A DNA stretch of 6,551 nucleotides from Bdellovibrionales bacterium (GCA_020435025.1 JAGRAG010000188.1:1-6551); one strand, 5' to 3'. Shown: positions 1 to 6,463, numbered from the stretch's first letter. The notes: generated by a model from the letters alone, not told the origin. Translations and numbers: made by a program.

Positions 1-1584
1 ATTAAAGAACTGCGACATCGCAGCTCGTTTGATCTTTCCTGTTTCCGTCTTTAGTATTTCATCCACCAACAAAATCACTTTCGGAGACTTCTCATAGGGC
101 AGGATCTCTAGAAATTTCTCAAGGTATTGTTCAGAATGATCCAAAAGCTCCTGATCCATTGTAACTAATCCCACCTCTTCACCAGTCCACTCATTAGAAA
201 ATCCGATAATAGCATAATGACGTCCTGGCAAAATTTCCGATAACCGCGATTCGACCTCAAATAAAGATATGTTTTGGCCATTTCGTTTTACAATCTCTTT
301 GAGACGACCGGTAATATAAATAAGCCTTTCACCCATGTCCGTTTCCTTGAAATACCCTCGATCTCCTGTATGAAGCCACCCTCCTTCGAAAGCTTCATCT
401 GTAGCTGAATCGTTTTGATAGTAACCCTCCATCATATTCCAACCTCGAATCGCTATCTCCCCTTCTTGATCTTCGTCTAAAATATCTCCCTGCGGTGATA
501 AAATCTGCACTTCATTGCCCCAGACAGGCATTCCCGCTGGGAGTCTGTCCACACCGATCATTAAAGACTCCCACTCTTTCCGGCTCATATTTGGATTGTT
601 GGCCAAACTGAAATTAACGGCTTCCGACAATCCATAGGACTGGATAATTGGCAGAGACAATTTGTTATAAAACCTCTCCACATCGGCAGGGACCAAAGGC
701 GCAGCGGCTGTAACAATGTACTTTGTCGATGGAGGAAACAGAAATTTTCGAGGATCGTGTGCCAACATTTTAATGACCGATGGGACAGCGCTCACTACTT
801 CTGGTTCTGTGAGATTCACTTGTTTTGCAAAGTCTTTGAGCTGAAATCCATTAGAAAAAATCAAAGTCGATTGGCTGGACAAACAAGATAGAAATGAAAA
901 ATGAAAGGCATTTACGTGCACCATAGGTAAAACGGTCATGTGTCGATGCCCAGGCTTCATATTATGAAGACGGATGGTCGCTTCGACATTTATCTGACTT
1001 CGTTGCCAGGGTAGATGCACTCCTTTGGATTGACTCGTAGTTCCTGAAGTAAAAAAAAGAGCGCCCCCTTTGTCGGTTTTTGTTAAATGTTGGATAAATT
1101 CTGTTAACTGATCTGCTTCAATGTCTCTTTTAAGTAATGAATATTCCATTTTTTTCTCAAAACAATTTTGATCCAACGAAATCAAACCTAAAAGGTCTAT
1201 CACTGTACTCGGTCGCGCAAAATTGTAGATGACATCAAAGTAATATGGCTTTTCCTTGCTGCTAATAGGAACAATAATTCCCCCTAAAGCCCAAATAGCA
1301 CCGTAAACCACTAGTAACTCGACAGAGTTTTCACCAATAACCATCACTCGATCACCGGCCCGACACCCCAACTGTCTTAAATGAAACGCGGCACGAAATA
1401 CTTTGTCCACATATTCGGAAAACGTCAGTCTCTCGGCCACTTTTGGTCCATCTAAATATTGGATAAAAAGACCCTGATCGGACTGAAGACGAAGTAATAA
1501 ATTTAAAAAGCTAGATACTGAAAGTCGCTCTGAAAAATCGACCTGTCCTTGATACCTACGGACTTCATCCCTTTTTAAATTCAT
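1..1584 (-). CDS. AMP-dependent acyl-CoA synthetase/ligase, 3' end cut by window edge
   Basis: This is an adenylate-forming enzyme: it activates a carboxylic acid as an acyl-AMP and normally passes it to coenzyme A (or a carrier thiol) in the cytoplasm. The open frame gives 528 residues with no stop before the edge. ANL-superfamily motifs are in order: P-loop TSGTTSQSKGV (179-189), LPMVHVNA (219-226), YGLSE (317-321), TGD (406-408), the hinge block GRLKEIVKRNGQNIS (426-440) and TGK with the catalytic lysine K517. Members usually end soon after this lysine, so only a few residues should be missing. The ATG at 1584 has AAAGG six bases upstream. The gene lies 32 nt behind the cupin gene and is probably co-transcribed. 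The P-loop is unusual: the common TTGxPKG reads TTSQSKG. The family assignment is secure; the substrate (fatty, aromatic or other acid) cannot be read. Confidence 0.93.
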   Translation of the reverse strand, partial: MNLKRDEVRRYQGQVDFSERLSVSSFLNLLLRLQSDQGLFIQYLDGPKVAERLTFSEYVDKVFRAAFHLRQLGCRAGDRVMVIGENSVELLVVYGAIWALGGIIVPISSKEKPYYFDVIYNFARPSTVIDLLGLISLDQNCFEKKMEYSLLKRDIEADQLTEFIQHLTKTDKGGALFFTSGTTSQSKGVHLPWQRSQINVEATIRLHNMKPGHRHMTVLPMVHVNAFHFSFLSCLSSQSTLIFSNGFQLKDFAKQVNLTEPEVVSAVPSVIKMLAHDPRKFLFPPSTKYIVTAAAPLVPADVERFYNKLSLPIIQSYGLSEAVNFSLANNPNMSRKEWESLMIGVDRLPAGMPVWGNEVQILSPQGDILDEDQEGEIAIRGWNMMEGYYQNDSATDEAFEGGWLHTGDRGYFKETDMGERLIYITGRLKEIVKRNGQNISLFEVESRLSEILPGRHYAIIGFSNEWTGEEVGLVTMDQELLDHSEQYLEKFLEILPYEKSPKVILLVDEILKTETGKIKRAAMSQFFN

Positions 1585-1616
1585 AAAGGACCTTTCTAAA
1601 GAATTTTTTATCTCCC

Positions 1617-2276
1617 CTACTTTGCGATAAATGTACCGTTGTACATGGGGTGATTGGTTTCCAAACTCGGGACCGAAGAAAAAATATGCAAAGGCACGAC
1701 CACCAAGTCTTCATTAAAAGGAGTTGTGAAGTGATGAGGGCACATGGGATCTAAAATACAAACCATTCCTGGTGTGAGTTCCGTTTCATCTAAGGTTCCA
1801 GGCATACCAACAATGCTCATCCCTCGTCCTTGCAGAACATAGACCACTCGAACGGTGGAATGAATATGGTGAGCCTGTTCACTCGAACCAGCAGGGATCA
1901 TCAGCAACTGCAAAGTTGGATCCCCTAATCTTGGAGGGGCAAAGATCTGTCGTGTAGAACATCCATTGATATAAGGAAGAAGTGGTGTCCCTGAGAGAGA
2001 AGCTTGTCTTTCCGATGGCATATAACCACGAATCACTGTAGCACATATTTGTGAATCTACTTCAACTGGTCCACGTTGCAAATGCGCCCACTTCGCATCA
2101 GAAGAGAAATAATAAACACAGTCCCCTCTTTCGACTGAAATTTTATGTTTCCCAATATACGTTTTAAAAAAATAGGTCTGATCGTCTGGTGCTTGAAACT
2201 CTACTGGAATGTCACCTTTAAAATAATGAGCTTTCGCTTGAAAAACTAACTGATTGTGATTTGTGTTAGATGCCAC
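1617..2276 (-). CDS. Cupin-domain protein, probable GTG start
   Basis: A 219-residue beta-rich protein with one clear cupin in its C-terminal half. Motif 1 holds the metal-type pair H137-x-H139 followed by VVYVLQGRG; motif 2 reads PGMVCILDPMCPHH with H181/H182. The glutamate normally found four residues after the second motif-1 histidine is replaced by R143, so any metal would have a histidine-only site. The N-terminal half contains a VERGD turn and may be a degenerate first cupin. No signal peptide or membrane segment is seen. An ATG lies two codons upstream (2282), but AAAGGAG at 2284-2290 would then be only 1 nt away, against 7 nt for the GTG at 2276. It is first in an operon with the acyl-CoA ligase, so a role on that enzyme's substrate or product, or as a ligand sensor, is possible. 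The specific function is unknown. Confidence 0.85.
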   Translation of the reverse strand: MASNTNHNQLVFQAKAHYFKGDIPVEFQAPDDQTYFFKTYIGKHKISVERGDCVYYFSSDAKWAHLQRGPVEVDSQICATVIRGYMPSERQASLSGTPLLPYINGCSTRQIFAPPRLGDPTLQLLMIPAGSSEQAHHIHSTVRVVYVLQGRGMSIVGMPGTLDETELTPGMVCILDPMCPHHFTTPFNEDLVVVPLHIFSSVPSLETNHPMYNGTFIAK

Positions 2277-2283
2277 TCCCATG

Positions 2284-2290
2284 CTCCTTT
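2284..2290 (-). promoter_or_regulatory. Ribosome binding site of the cupin gene
   Basis: AAAGGAG is a strong Shine-Dalgarno match. It is 7 nt from the GTG at 2276 but only 1 nt from the ATG at 2282, so it favours the GTG as the real start. Confidence 0.65.
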
Positions 2291-2294
2291 ACCG

Positions 2295-2367
2295 AGATCT
2301 AAATTATCGCGAATCCTACCATTTGAAGTCAAGGCATCGTCGGATAACCTGCAAAATTAGATCTAAA
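2295..2367. repeat. Pair of AGATCTAAA direct repeats in the divergent promoter region
   Basis: AGATCTAAA occurs at 2295-2303 and 2359-2367, 64 bp apart, close to six helical turns. The second copy is inside the perfect 10-bp palindrome TTAGATCTAA (2357-2366). The first sits at the start point of the cupin promoter. They could be paired operator half sites, but in AT-rich DNA two 9-mers can also match by chance. The rest of the 2277-2462 gap holds the cupin promoter and the MBOAT ribosome binding site; I see no convincing plus-strand promoter. Confidence 0.3.
2303..2332 (-). promoter_or_regulatory. Sigma70-type promoter of the cupin-ligase operon
   Basis: On the minus strand TTGACT (2332-2327) and GATAAT (2308-2303) are separated by 18 nt; each box matches the consensus at five of six positions. 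Transcription would begin near 2296, leaving a leader of about 20 nt that still includes the AAAGGAG ribosome binding site. A copy of AGATCTAAA covers the -10 edge and the expected start point, so a repressor could act there. Confidence 0.65.
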
Positions 2368-2453
2368 CCCATTCGGAAGCAGTAAAACACTCATTGGGCC
2401 TACTCTCACAAAAAAAATTAGAATACCATAAACCTATCTTTGATAACCTAACT

Positions 2454-2457
2454 GGAG
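2454..2457 (+). promoter_or_regulatory. Ribosome binding site of the MBOAT gene
   Basis: GGAG stands 5 nt before the TTG at 2463. The frame is open further upstream, to a possible TTG at 2394, but nothing resembling a Shine-Dalgarno site precedes that codon. The site therefore supports the shorter 463-residue protein. Confidence 0.55.
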
Positions 2458-2462
2458 TTTCA

Positions 2463-3854
2463 TTGCTCATATTTTTTCATAGCTTTCCATTTATAGCCTT
2501 TTTCTTAATAGTATTTGTCGTTTATTGGTCTATACCAAAACACAAAGCTCTTAGAAATTCCATTTTACTCCTGGCAAGCTACATATTTTATGCGAGCTGG
2601 AACTATAAATTCCTTTCTCTTTTACTGACTTCTACGTTGGTCGATTACTTCTGTGCGCAAATCATCTTTAAAAGCTCCTCACAAACACGAAAAAAAGTGT
2701 TTTTGTGGATCAGCATTTCCGTTAACCTGGGGCTGCTTGCGACATTTAAGTATTTTAACTTTTTCATCGACAATTTGCGCTTCGCTGCTGAAGCACTAGG
2801 TCTATCACTATCTATAAATAACCTAGAAATACTTTTGCCCATAGGTATTTCCTTTTATACATTTCAAACTATCTCCTACACTGTCGAGGTTTATAAAGGG
2901 CGACTTCAGCCCATCACTCACTTTCCCACCTTTGCCCTTTATGTGAGCTACTTTCCGCAACTGATCGCTGGACCGATAGAAAAAGCCAAGTCTCTTATGC
3001 CTCAATTGGAAACCGTTAAAAAATTTGCCGACGTGGATTTCAAAAGAGGTCTTTATCTTTTCGTTATTGGTTTTATCAAAAAAGTCGCAGTCGCTGATAC
3101 TCTAAATCCCATTGTTTCGGCTGGATTTGAAAATTCTGGGCCTTTGTCGTCGTTAGACACTCTCGTTTTGTCTTATCTATTTTACCTACAGATTTATTGT
3201 GATTTTTCCGGCTATTCTAATATGGCTCGGGGAATCTCTGAGTTCTTTGGAATAAGGCTCAGTCAAAATTTTAATCTTCCTATTTTTGCAAAAAACCCTT
3301 CTGACTTCTGGAATCGTTGGCACATTACTTTATCCGATTGGGTCAAAGTCTATTTATTTGTTCCTTTACTTGTGAAGTTAAGAAACCCCTATCTCGTTTC
3401 TTTAATTTGCTTTCCTCTTATGGGCCTGTGGCATGGGGCAAAATGGACTTTCGTGGTTTGGGGATTTTACTGGTTACTTGCCACGGTCATCGTTAATTTA
3501 ATAAAAGGCTCTACAACACGTAAAATTCCTGACTTCGTAAAGGTGGTGCTCACTCTGCATGTCGCTTCCATCGGCTTACTCCTTTTTCGATCTGATTCCT
3601 TTGTTCAATGGCTGGATTTTCTAAAAAATTTCGTAACAGGAAATCTAACGTTCAATCTCATCGCCTCTCCACTTGCCCTATCAGGAGTGGTTTTATTTCT
3701 TGTGTACGAACTCTATTTGCATTTTCGAAACGACTACTGTTATCCAGCGAATTGGGGTCTTTTAAAAATGGCCGCCTTTTATTTTGGTTGTCTTGTTTAC
3801 TACAGAGTCTATTCCGGCACTGCAATAATGGATTATTACTACCTACAATTTTAA
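2463..3854 (+). CDS. AlgI-type MBOAT membrane O-acyltransferase, TTG start
   Basis: This is a polytopic inner-membrane acyltransferase of the AlgI/DltB branch, which moves acyl groups (acetyl in AlgI, D-alanyl in DltB) to cell-surface polymers. From the TTG at 2463 it has 463 residues and starts with a hydrophobic HSFPFIAFFLIVFVVYW segment, as AlgI proteins do (often MLFNSFxF). Family blocks follow in order: FYTFQTISYTVEVYKG (131-146), GPIEKAK (170-176), YCDFSGYS (245-252), DFWNRWH (281-287), GLWHGA with the presumed catalytic H324, an FR near 375, and a YYYLQF C-terminus. H324 is nearly at the position of the known AlgI catalytic histidine. The loop normally reading DYLYIPLGGNR is altered to VYLFVPLLVKLRN. 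No SGNH-type partner (AlgJ/AlgX/DltD-like) lies next to it here. It is divergent from the cupin-ligase operon. The family is near certain; the alginate link is not supported and the acceptor is unknown. Confidence 0.93.
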   Translation: MLIFFHSFPFIAFFLIVFVVYWSIPKHKALRNSILLLASYIFYASWNYKFLSLLLTSTLVDYFCAQIIFKSSSQTRKKVFLWISISVNLGLLATFKYFNFFIDNLRFAAEALGLSLSINNLEILLPIGISFYTFQTISYTVEVYKGRLQPITHFPTFALYVSYFPQLIAGPIEKAKSLMPQLETVKKFADVDFKRGLYLFVIGFIKKVAVADTLNPIVSAGFENSGPLSSLDTLVLSYLFYLQIYCDFSGYSNMARGISEFFGIRLSQNFNLPIFAKNPSDFWNRWHITLSDWVKVYLFVPLLVKLRNPYLVSLICFPLMGLWHGAKWTFVVWGFYWLLATVIVNLIKGSTTRKIPDFVKVVLTLHVASIGLLLFRSDSFVQWLDFLKNFVTGNLTFNLIASPLALSGVVLFLVYELYLHFRNDYCYPANWGLLKMAAFYFGCLVYYRVYSGTAIMDYYYLQF

Positions 3855-3858
3855 ACAC

Positions 3859-3881
3859 GTCTCGCTTCGACAGAGACTTTT
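3859..3881 (+). terminator. Weak possible terminator after the MBOAT gene
   Basis: GTCTC (3859-3863) can pair with GAGAC (3873-3877) around a 9-nt loop and is followed directly by TTTT, just 4 nt after the MBOAT stop. The stem is only 5 bp, so it would be weak alone. Its right half overlaps the left arm of the larger inverted repeat. Confidence 0.35.
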
Positions 3882-3959
3882 CAAGAAAATCTTATTTTTA
3901 AGAATTTAATTTTAATGCCATTTTTAAAAAATATGGTTCGCTTGAAAAGTTTCAGTCGA
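3867..3959. repeat. 93-bp element with 19-bp imperfect terminal inverted repeats
   Basis: The left arm 3867-3885 (TCGACAGAGACTTTTCAAG) matches the reverse complement of the right arm 3941-3959 at 17 of 19 positions, including ten uninterrupted bases. The 55-bp interior is very AT-rich and holds two smaller hairpins: TCTTA/TAAGA (3890-3903) and CCAT/ATGG (3918-3936). It fills nearly all the space between the convergent MBOAT and ygiD stops. It may be a two-way terminator structure or a small MITE-like palindromic element. No target-site duplication is obvious, and no second copy is seen in the window. Confidence 0.6.
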
Positions 3960-3964
3960 TCGTA

Positions 3965-4756
3965 CTAACTAAAAAGAACTGAACGCATTGATACCGATCC
4001 GTTTTGAATAAACTCAATAGGAAAAGTCACGGAATCAGAATCAAAAGCCGCTCCCATACAATAAATTAAAGGAATAAAGTGTTCATCAGTAGGATGTGCC
4101 TTTAGATAAAGAGCATTACTCGTCTTTTCTAGGTCTAAAACTTGCTCAAATTTTTTATAAACTAAAAGGTCCGCAACTTTTTCATCAAACTCGATCGCCC
4201 AGCTATCCGCCGGCGCGTCGCTTTTCCAATTAATGGCCTTTAAGTTATGGACAATATTACCGCTTCCTAAAATAAGAATGCCCTTTTGCCTAAGACCCCT
4301 TAAAGAACGACCCAGCTCAAAGTACTCATTTTTTGAAAGCTTGTGGGGGATACTTAACTGAACCACTGGAACGTCTGCCTTTGGATACATGTGATGCAAA
4401 ACCGCCCAGACACCGTGATCTAAACCTCGTCGATTGGTCACTTGCAAAGAACTTCCACAGAAGCCCTTTAGGTCATGGACCATCTCTTCACTCCACCCTC
4501 GTGCCGCATATTGGATCTGATAGAGTTTTTCTGGAAAACCGTAGAAGTCGTAAATGATCTTCTGTTCCAAAGCATTTTGCACAACTGGGCCCCGATCTAA
4601 CCAATGTGCTGAAACTGCTAAGATGGCTTTGGGATTAAATTGCTGTCCCAGTATATTCAATGTCTTTGAGAGCTGATTTTCTTCTATCAGATTCATGGGA
4701 GACCCATGCCCGATAAACAAGCTTGGCATAGTCGCTGTGTTCATTTCGAAATTCAT
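3965..4756 (-). CDS. ygiD: 4,5-DOPA-type extradiol dioxygenase (LigB family)
   Basis: A 263-residue cytoplasmic enzyme of the DODA/LigB extradiol family, which opens the ring of catechols such as L-DOPA using a non-haem metal; the physiological substrate in bacteria is uncertain. It resembles E. coli YgiD along its whole length and has the usual size. Metal ligands predicted by alignment are H17 in GHGSPMN, H51 in SAHW and H226 in HPTDEHF. Conserved H114 (LDHGVW) and H170 (GNIVHN) are also present. The ATG at 4756 is preceded by AGGAGG with a 4-nt gap; the in-frame ATG at 4744 would be too far away. It follows yceI by 57 nt on the same strand without a convincing promoter between, so both are probably one transcript under the LysR-type regulator. 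No key residue is missing. Confidence 0.93.
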   Translation of the reverse strand: MNFEMNTATMPSLFIGHGSPMNLIEENQLSKTLNILGQQFNPKAILAVSAHWLDRGPVVQNALEQKIIYDFYGFPEKLYQIQYAARGWSEEMVHDLKGFCGSSLQVTNRRGLDHGVWAVLHHMYPKADVPVVQLSIPHKLSKNEYFELGRSLRGLRQKGILILGSGNIVHNLKAINWKSDAPADSWAIEFDEKVADLLVYKKFEQVLDLEKTSNALYLKAHPTDEHFIPLIYCMGAAFDSDSVTFPIEFIQNGSVSMRSVLFS

Positions 4757-4813
4757 GGGGCCTCCTATTTATAATGCCCTTAAGTTACTTAGTTACTCCA
4801 CTCGCAGGTTTAT

Positions 4814-5434
4814 TTACTTTTCAAGGTTTGCCTGCTTCTGAGGAGCGGCTTTAGCAGCCTGAACTTTTAAAGTAATTTTAACATCGTCACCAACGACAGG
4901 ACCCGCCTCGACCATAGAGTTCCAAGTGAGTCCGAAGTCTTTTCTATTCACTTCTGTTTCTGCAACAAAGGCTGCCTTTAGATTTCCATAACCGTCTTTG
5001 ACTGTTCCTAAAAATTTAGAGCTAAACGTCACGGTTCGCGTTTTTCCCTTGATCGTTAATTGTCCTGTCATTGTAAATTTCTTTTTATTACCACTGATCT
5101 TTTGACTGACAAACTTCATGTCAGGATAAGTCTCTACTTCAAAAAAGTCTTTGCTCTTTAAGTGATTGTCTCGCTTTTCTGTTCCCGTATCAATGGAGCT
5201 TACTTTTATTGTCGCTTCCACTTTAGATTTAGAAAACGTCTTTTCATTGATTTCAATGGTCCCACTAAATTCTTTAAACTTTCCTTCGACAGAAGAGATG
5301 ACTAAGTGAGGAACCTCAAAACCTACGTGCGAATGAACCGGGTCAATTTGATACACTCCACTATCGTTGGCGCTGACGGGAAGAGTGCTCAGAGTTAGAG
5401 CCAATAATAATGATATACATTTAAATTTATTCAT
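4814..5434 (-). CDS. yceI: YceI-family periplasmic lipid-binding protein
   Basis: A 206-residue secreted protein of the YceI family, a lipocalin-like beta-barrel known in some members to bind polyisoprenoid compounds such as quinones or isoprenyl phosphates. Residues 1-22 form a Sec signal peptide (lysines, hydrophobic LLLALTL, VSA before the predicted cut at N23). Family blocks are clear: DPVHSHVGFEVPHLVISSVEG (31-51), KRDNHLKSKDFFEVETYP (87-104), GQLTIKGKTRTVTF (124-137) and RKDFGLTWN (164-172). A charged, alanine-rich tail of about 14 residues follows the barrel. The ATG at 5434 has AAGGA 6 nt upstream. It is first in a likely two-gene operon with ygiD and is divergent from a LysR-type gene. 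Co-transcription with a catechol dioxygenase suggests, as inference only, a role around quinones or phenolic compounds. Confidence 0.94.
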   Translation of the reverse strand: MNKFKCISLLLALTLSTLPVSANDSGVYQIDPVHSHVGFEVPHLVISSVEGKFKEFSGTIEINEKTFSKSKVEATIKVSSIDTGTEKRDNHLKSKDFFEVETYPDMKFVSQKISGNKKKFTMTGQLTIKGKTRTVTFSSKFLGTVKDGYGNLKAAFVAETEVNRKDFGLTWNSMVEAGPVVGDDVKITLKVQAAKAAPQKQANLEK

Positions 5435-5473
5435 GTTTTTTCCTTTCCAAATTCGGTTTCAATTTCTATATCT

Positions 5474-5502
5474 ATTATCAGCTGAATTCTTTTGTTTCTG
5501 TA
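5474..5502 (-). promoter_or_regulatory. Probable activator-dependent promoter of yceI-ygiD
   Basis: GATAAT (5479-5474) is a good -10 box. The hexamer 17 nt upstream, TACAGA (5502-5497), is a poor -35, matching three of six positions. Transcription would begin near 5467, giving a 33-nt leader that includes the AAGGA site. A weak -35 with a LysR-type dyad centred about 66 bp upstream of the start is the usual layout of a promoter activated by such a regulator. Confidence 0.5.
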
Positions 5503-5519
5503 GATGGCAATTTTTGAAT

Positions 5520-5546
5520 TTATTGTTCTAAAAATTAGAACAATAA
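5520..5546. promoter_or_regulatory. Perfect dyad operator, likely LysR-type regulator binding site
   Basis: TTATTGTTCTAA (5520-5531), a 3-nt AAA centre and TTAGAACAATAA (5535-5546) form a perfect 12-bp-arm inverted repeat. It contains the T-N11-A dyad (T5527 to A5539) typical of LysR-family sites. It lies between divergent yceI and the regulator, 15 nt before the regulator's likely ATG, so binding could both activate yceI-ygiD and repress the regulator. A perfect 10-bp palindrome, AAGATATCTT (5545-5554), overlaps its right edge. Confidence 0.7.
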
Positions 5547-5560
5547 GATATCTTTTAAAG

Positions 5561-6463
5561 ATGACCGCTCCTCAAATCGATTTGAATCGCATACAGATGT
5601 TTTTAGAAATAGTTCGCTTTGGTAGTATCACTAAGGCCGCCAATGCCTTTCATCTGCAAAAATCGAAAGTGAGTCGTGATCTAAGTCTTTTGGAAAAAGA
5701 ATTGGGAACTCAGCTTATCTATCGCACCACCAGAAAGTTTTCCCTCACTGCCGAAGGACAAAAATTTTTTGCAAAAGCGAGCGAAGGCCTCACCTACTTG
5801 ACCGATGCGATTCTTGAAACTTCTCGGGATGCTAAAGCTTTGGCAGGGCACATTTCCATAACTTGTCCTGAGGATATTGGTCAGATGGTTTTGATTCCTT
5901 TACTAGATGAATTCGCAAAACTTCATCCAAAGATTTCCTACGGAATCAATTTTTCATCAGAGAACCAGGATCTTGTCGCTCAAAAAATTGATCTTGCCCT
6001 AAGAATTGGTCCTCTAAAAGATAGCTCCCTAATCGTAAAAAAATTAGGGTCTATTGAAATGGGTCTGTTTTGCTCCACACAGTTTTTTGAAACTCTTCCT
6101 CAGATTAAATCTCTCAAACAACTGTCTTCTCTGCCAACGATTCACTTTCAGCACAAAAACAGAAAGCCTGAGTGGGAGTTTCAATCTTACGGCAAGGCCG
6201 TTAAAATCCCCATCCAACCCATAGCCGTTGTGGATAATTTTATGGCGGCACTTAATTTGACTCAAAGAGGTTTTGGAATTTGTCTTCTGCCAAAGTTCGT
6301 CGCCGGCAACGATCTGACTCAAGGAAATATCACTCAAGTCTTTAAAAAAGCACAAATCAAATTCCCTCAGCTGCAATTGGTCTGGCCCAATAAAAGCGAA
6401 GAGATTGCCCGCGTCCGTGAGCTTTCTAATCACCTGATTCACAAAATGCAGGAGATCTTTTAG
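5561..6463 (+). CDS. LysR-type transcriptional regulator (CrgA/AaeR-like branch)
   Basis: A 300-residue DNA-binding regulator of usual LysR-family length. The N-terminal winged helix-turn-helix spans about residues 7-66, with DLNRIQMFLEIVRFGSITKAA, then HLQKSKVSRDLSLLEKELGTQL and RTTRKFSLTAEG. The effector-binding domain covers about 95-300, with CPEDIGQMVLIPLL, DLALRIGPLKDSSLIVKKLG and GFGICLLPKFV. The ATG at 5561 fits the family N-terminus. The in-frame ATG at 5504 would add 19 residues and place the dyad inside the gene. Neither start has a good Shine-Dalgarno site, so the choice rests on homology and on the operator. It probably regulates divergent yceI-ygiD and itself. The ligand is not readable; members of this branch often sense aromatic compounds or quinones. 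Confidence 0.93.
   Translation: MTAPQIDLNRIQMFLEIVRFGSITKAANAFHLQKSKVSRDLSLLEKELGTQLIYRTTRKFSLTAEGQKFFAKASEGLTYLTDAILETSRDAKALAGHISITCPEDIGQMVLIPLLDEFAKLHPKISYGINFSSENQDLVAQKIDLALRIGPLKDSSLIVKKLGSIEMGLFCSTQFFETLPQIKSLKQLSSLPTIHFQHKNRKPEWEFQSYGKAVKIPIQPIAVVDNFMAALNLTQRGFGICLLPKFVAGNDLTQGNITQVFKKAQIKFPQLQLVWPNKSEEIARVRELSNHLIHKMQEIF

Noticed and set aside
2394..2424. Possible plus-strand promoter TTGGGC-19 nt-TAGAAT for the MBOAT gene
   Set aside because: The spacer is long and the -35 is poor; AT-rich DNA gives such matches by chance.
2394..2462. Upstream TTG extension of the MBOAT gene
   Set aside because: No ribosome binding site precedes it, and the added 23 polar residues have no counterpart in the usual AlgI N-terminus.
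3222..3231. ATGGCTCGGG, identical to the tRNA-Asn 3' end at 6501-6510, as a possible attachment-site repeat
   Set aside because: The match is only 10 bp and lies inside the conserved MBOAT coding sequence; no integrase or island is seen.
4768..4773. TATAAA -10-like box on the minus strand between yceI and ygiD
   Set aside because: Transcription would begin at the end of the AGGAGG ribosome binding site, and no -35 box lies 17 nt upstream; co-transcription with yceI is simpler.
4783..4797. AGTTACT direct repeat between yceI and ygiD
   Set aside because: Two 7-mers in a short gap with no associated promoter; chance is likely.
6044..6442. Minus-strand 132-codon open frame inside the LysR-type gene
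   Set aside because: It lies fully antisense to a well-supported gene, shows no recognisable domain, and reads as a shadow frame. Shorter frames inside the MBOAT and ygiD genes were rejected for the same reason.
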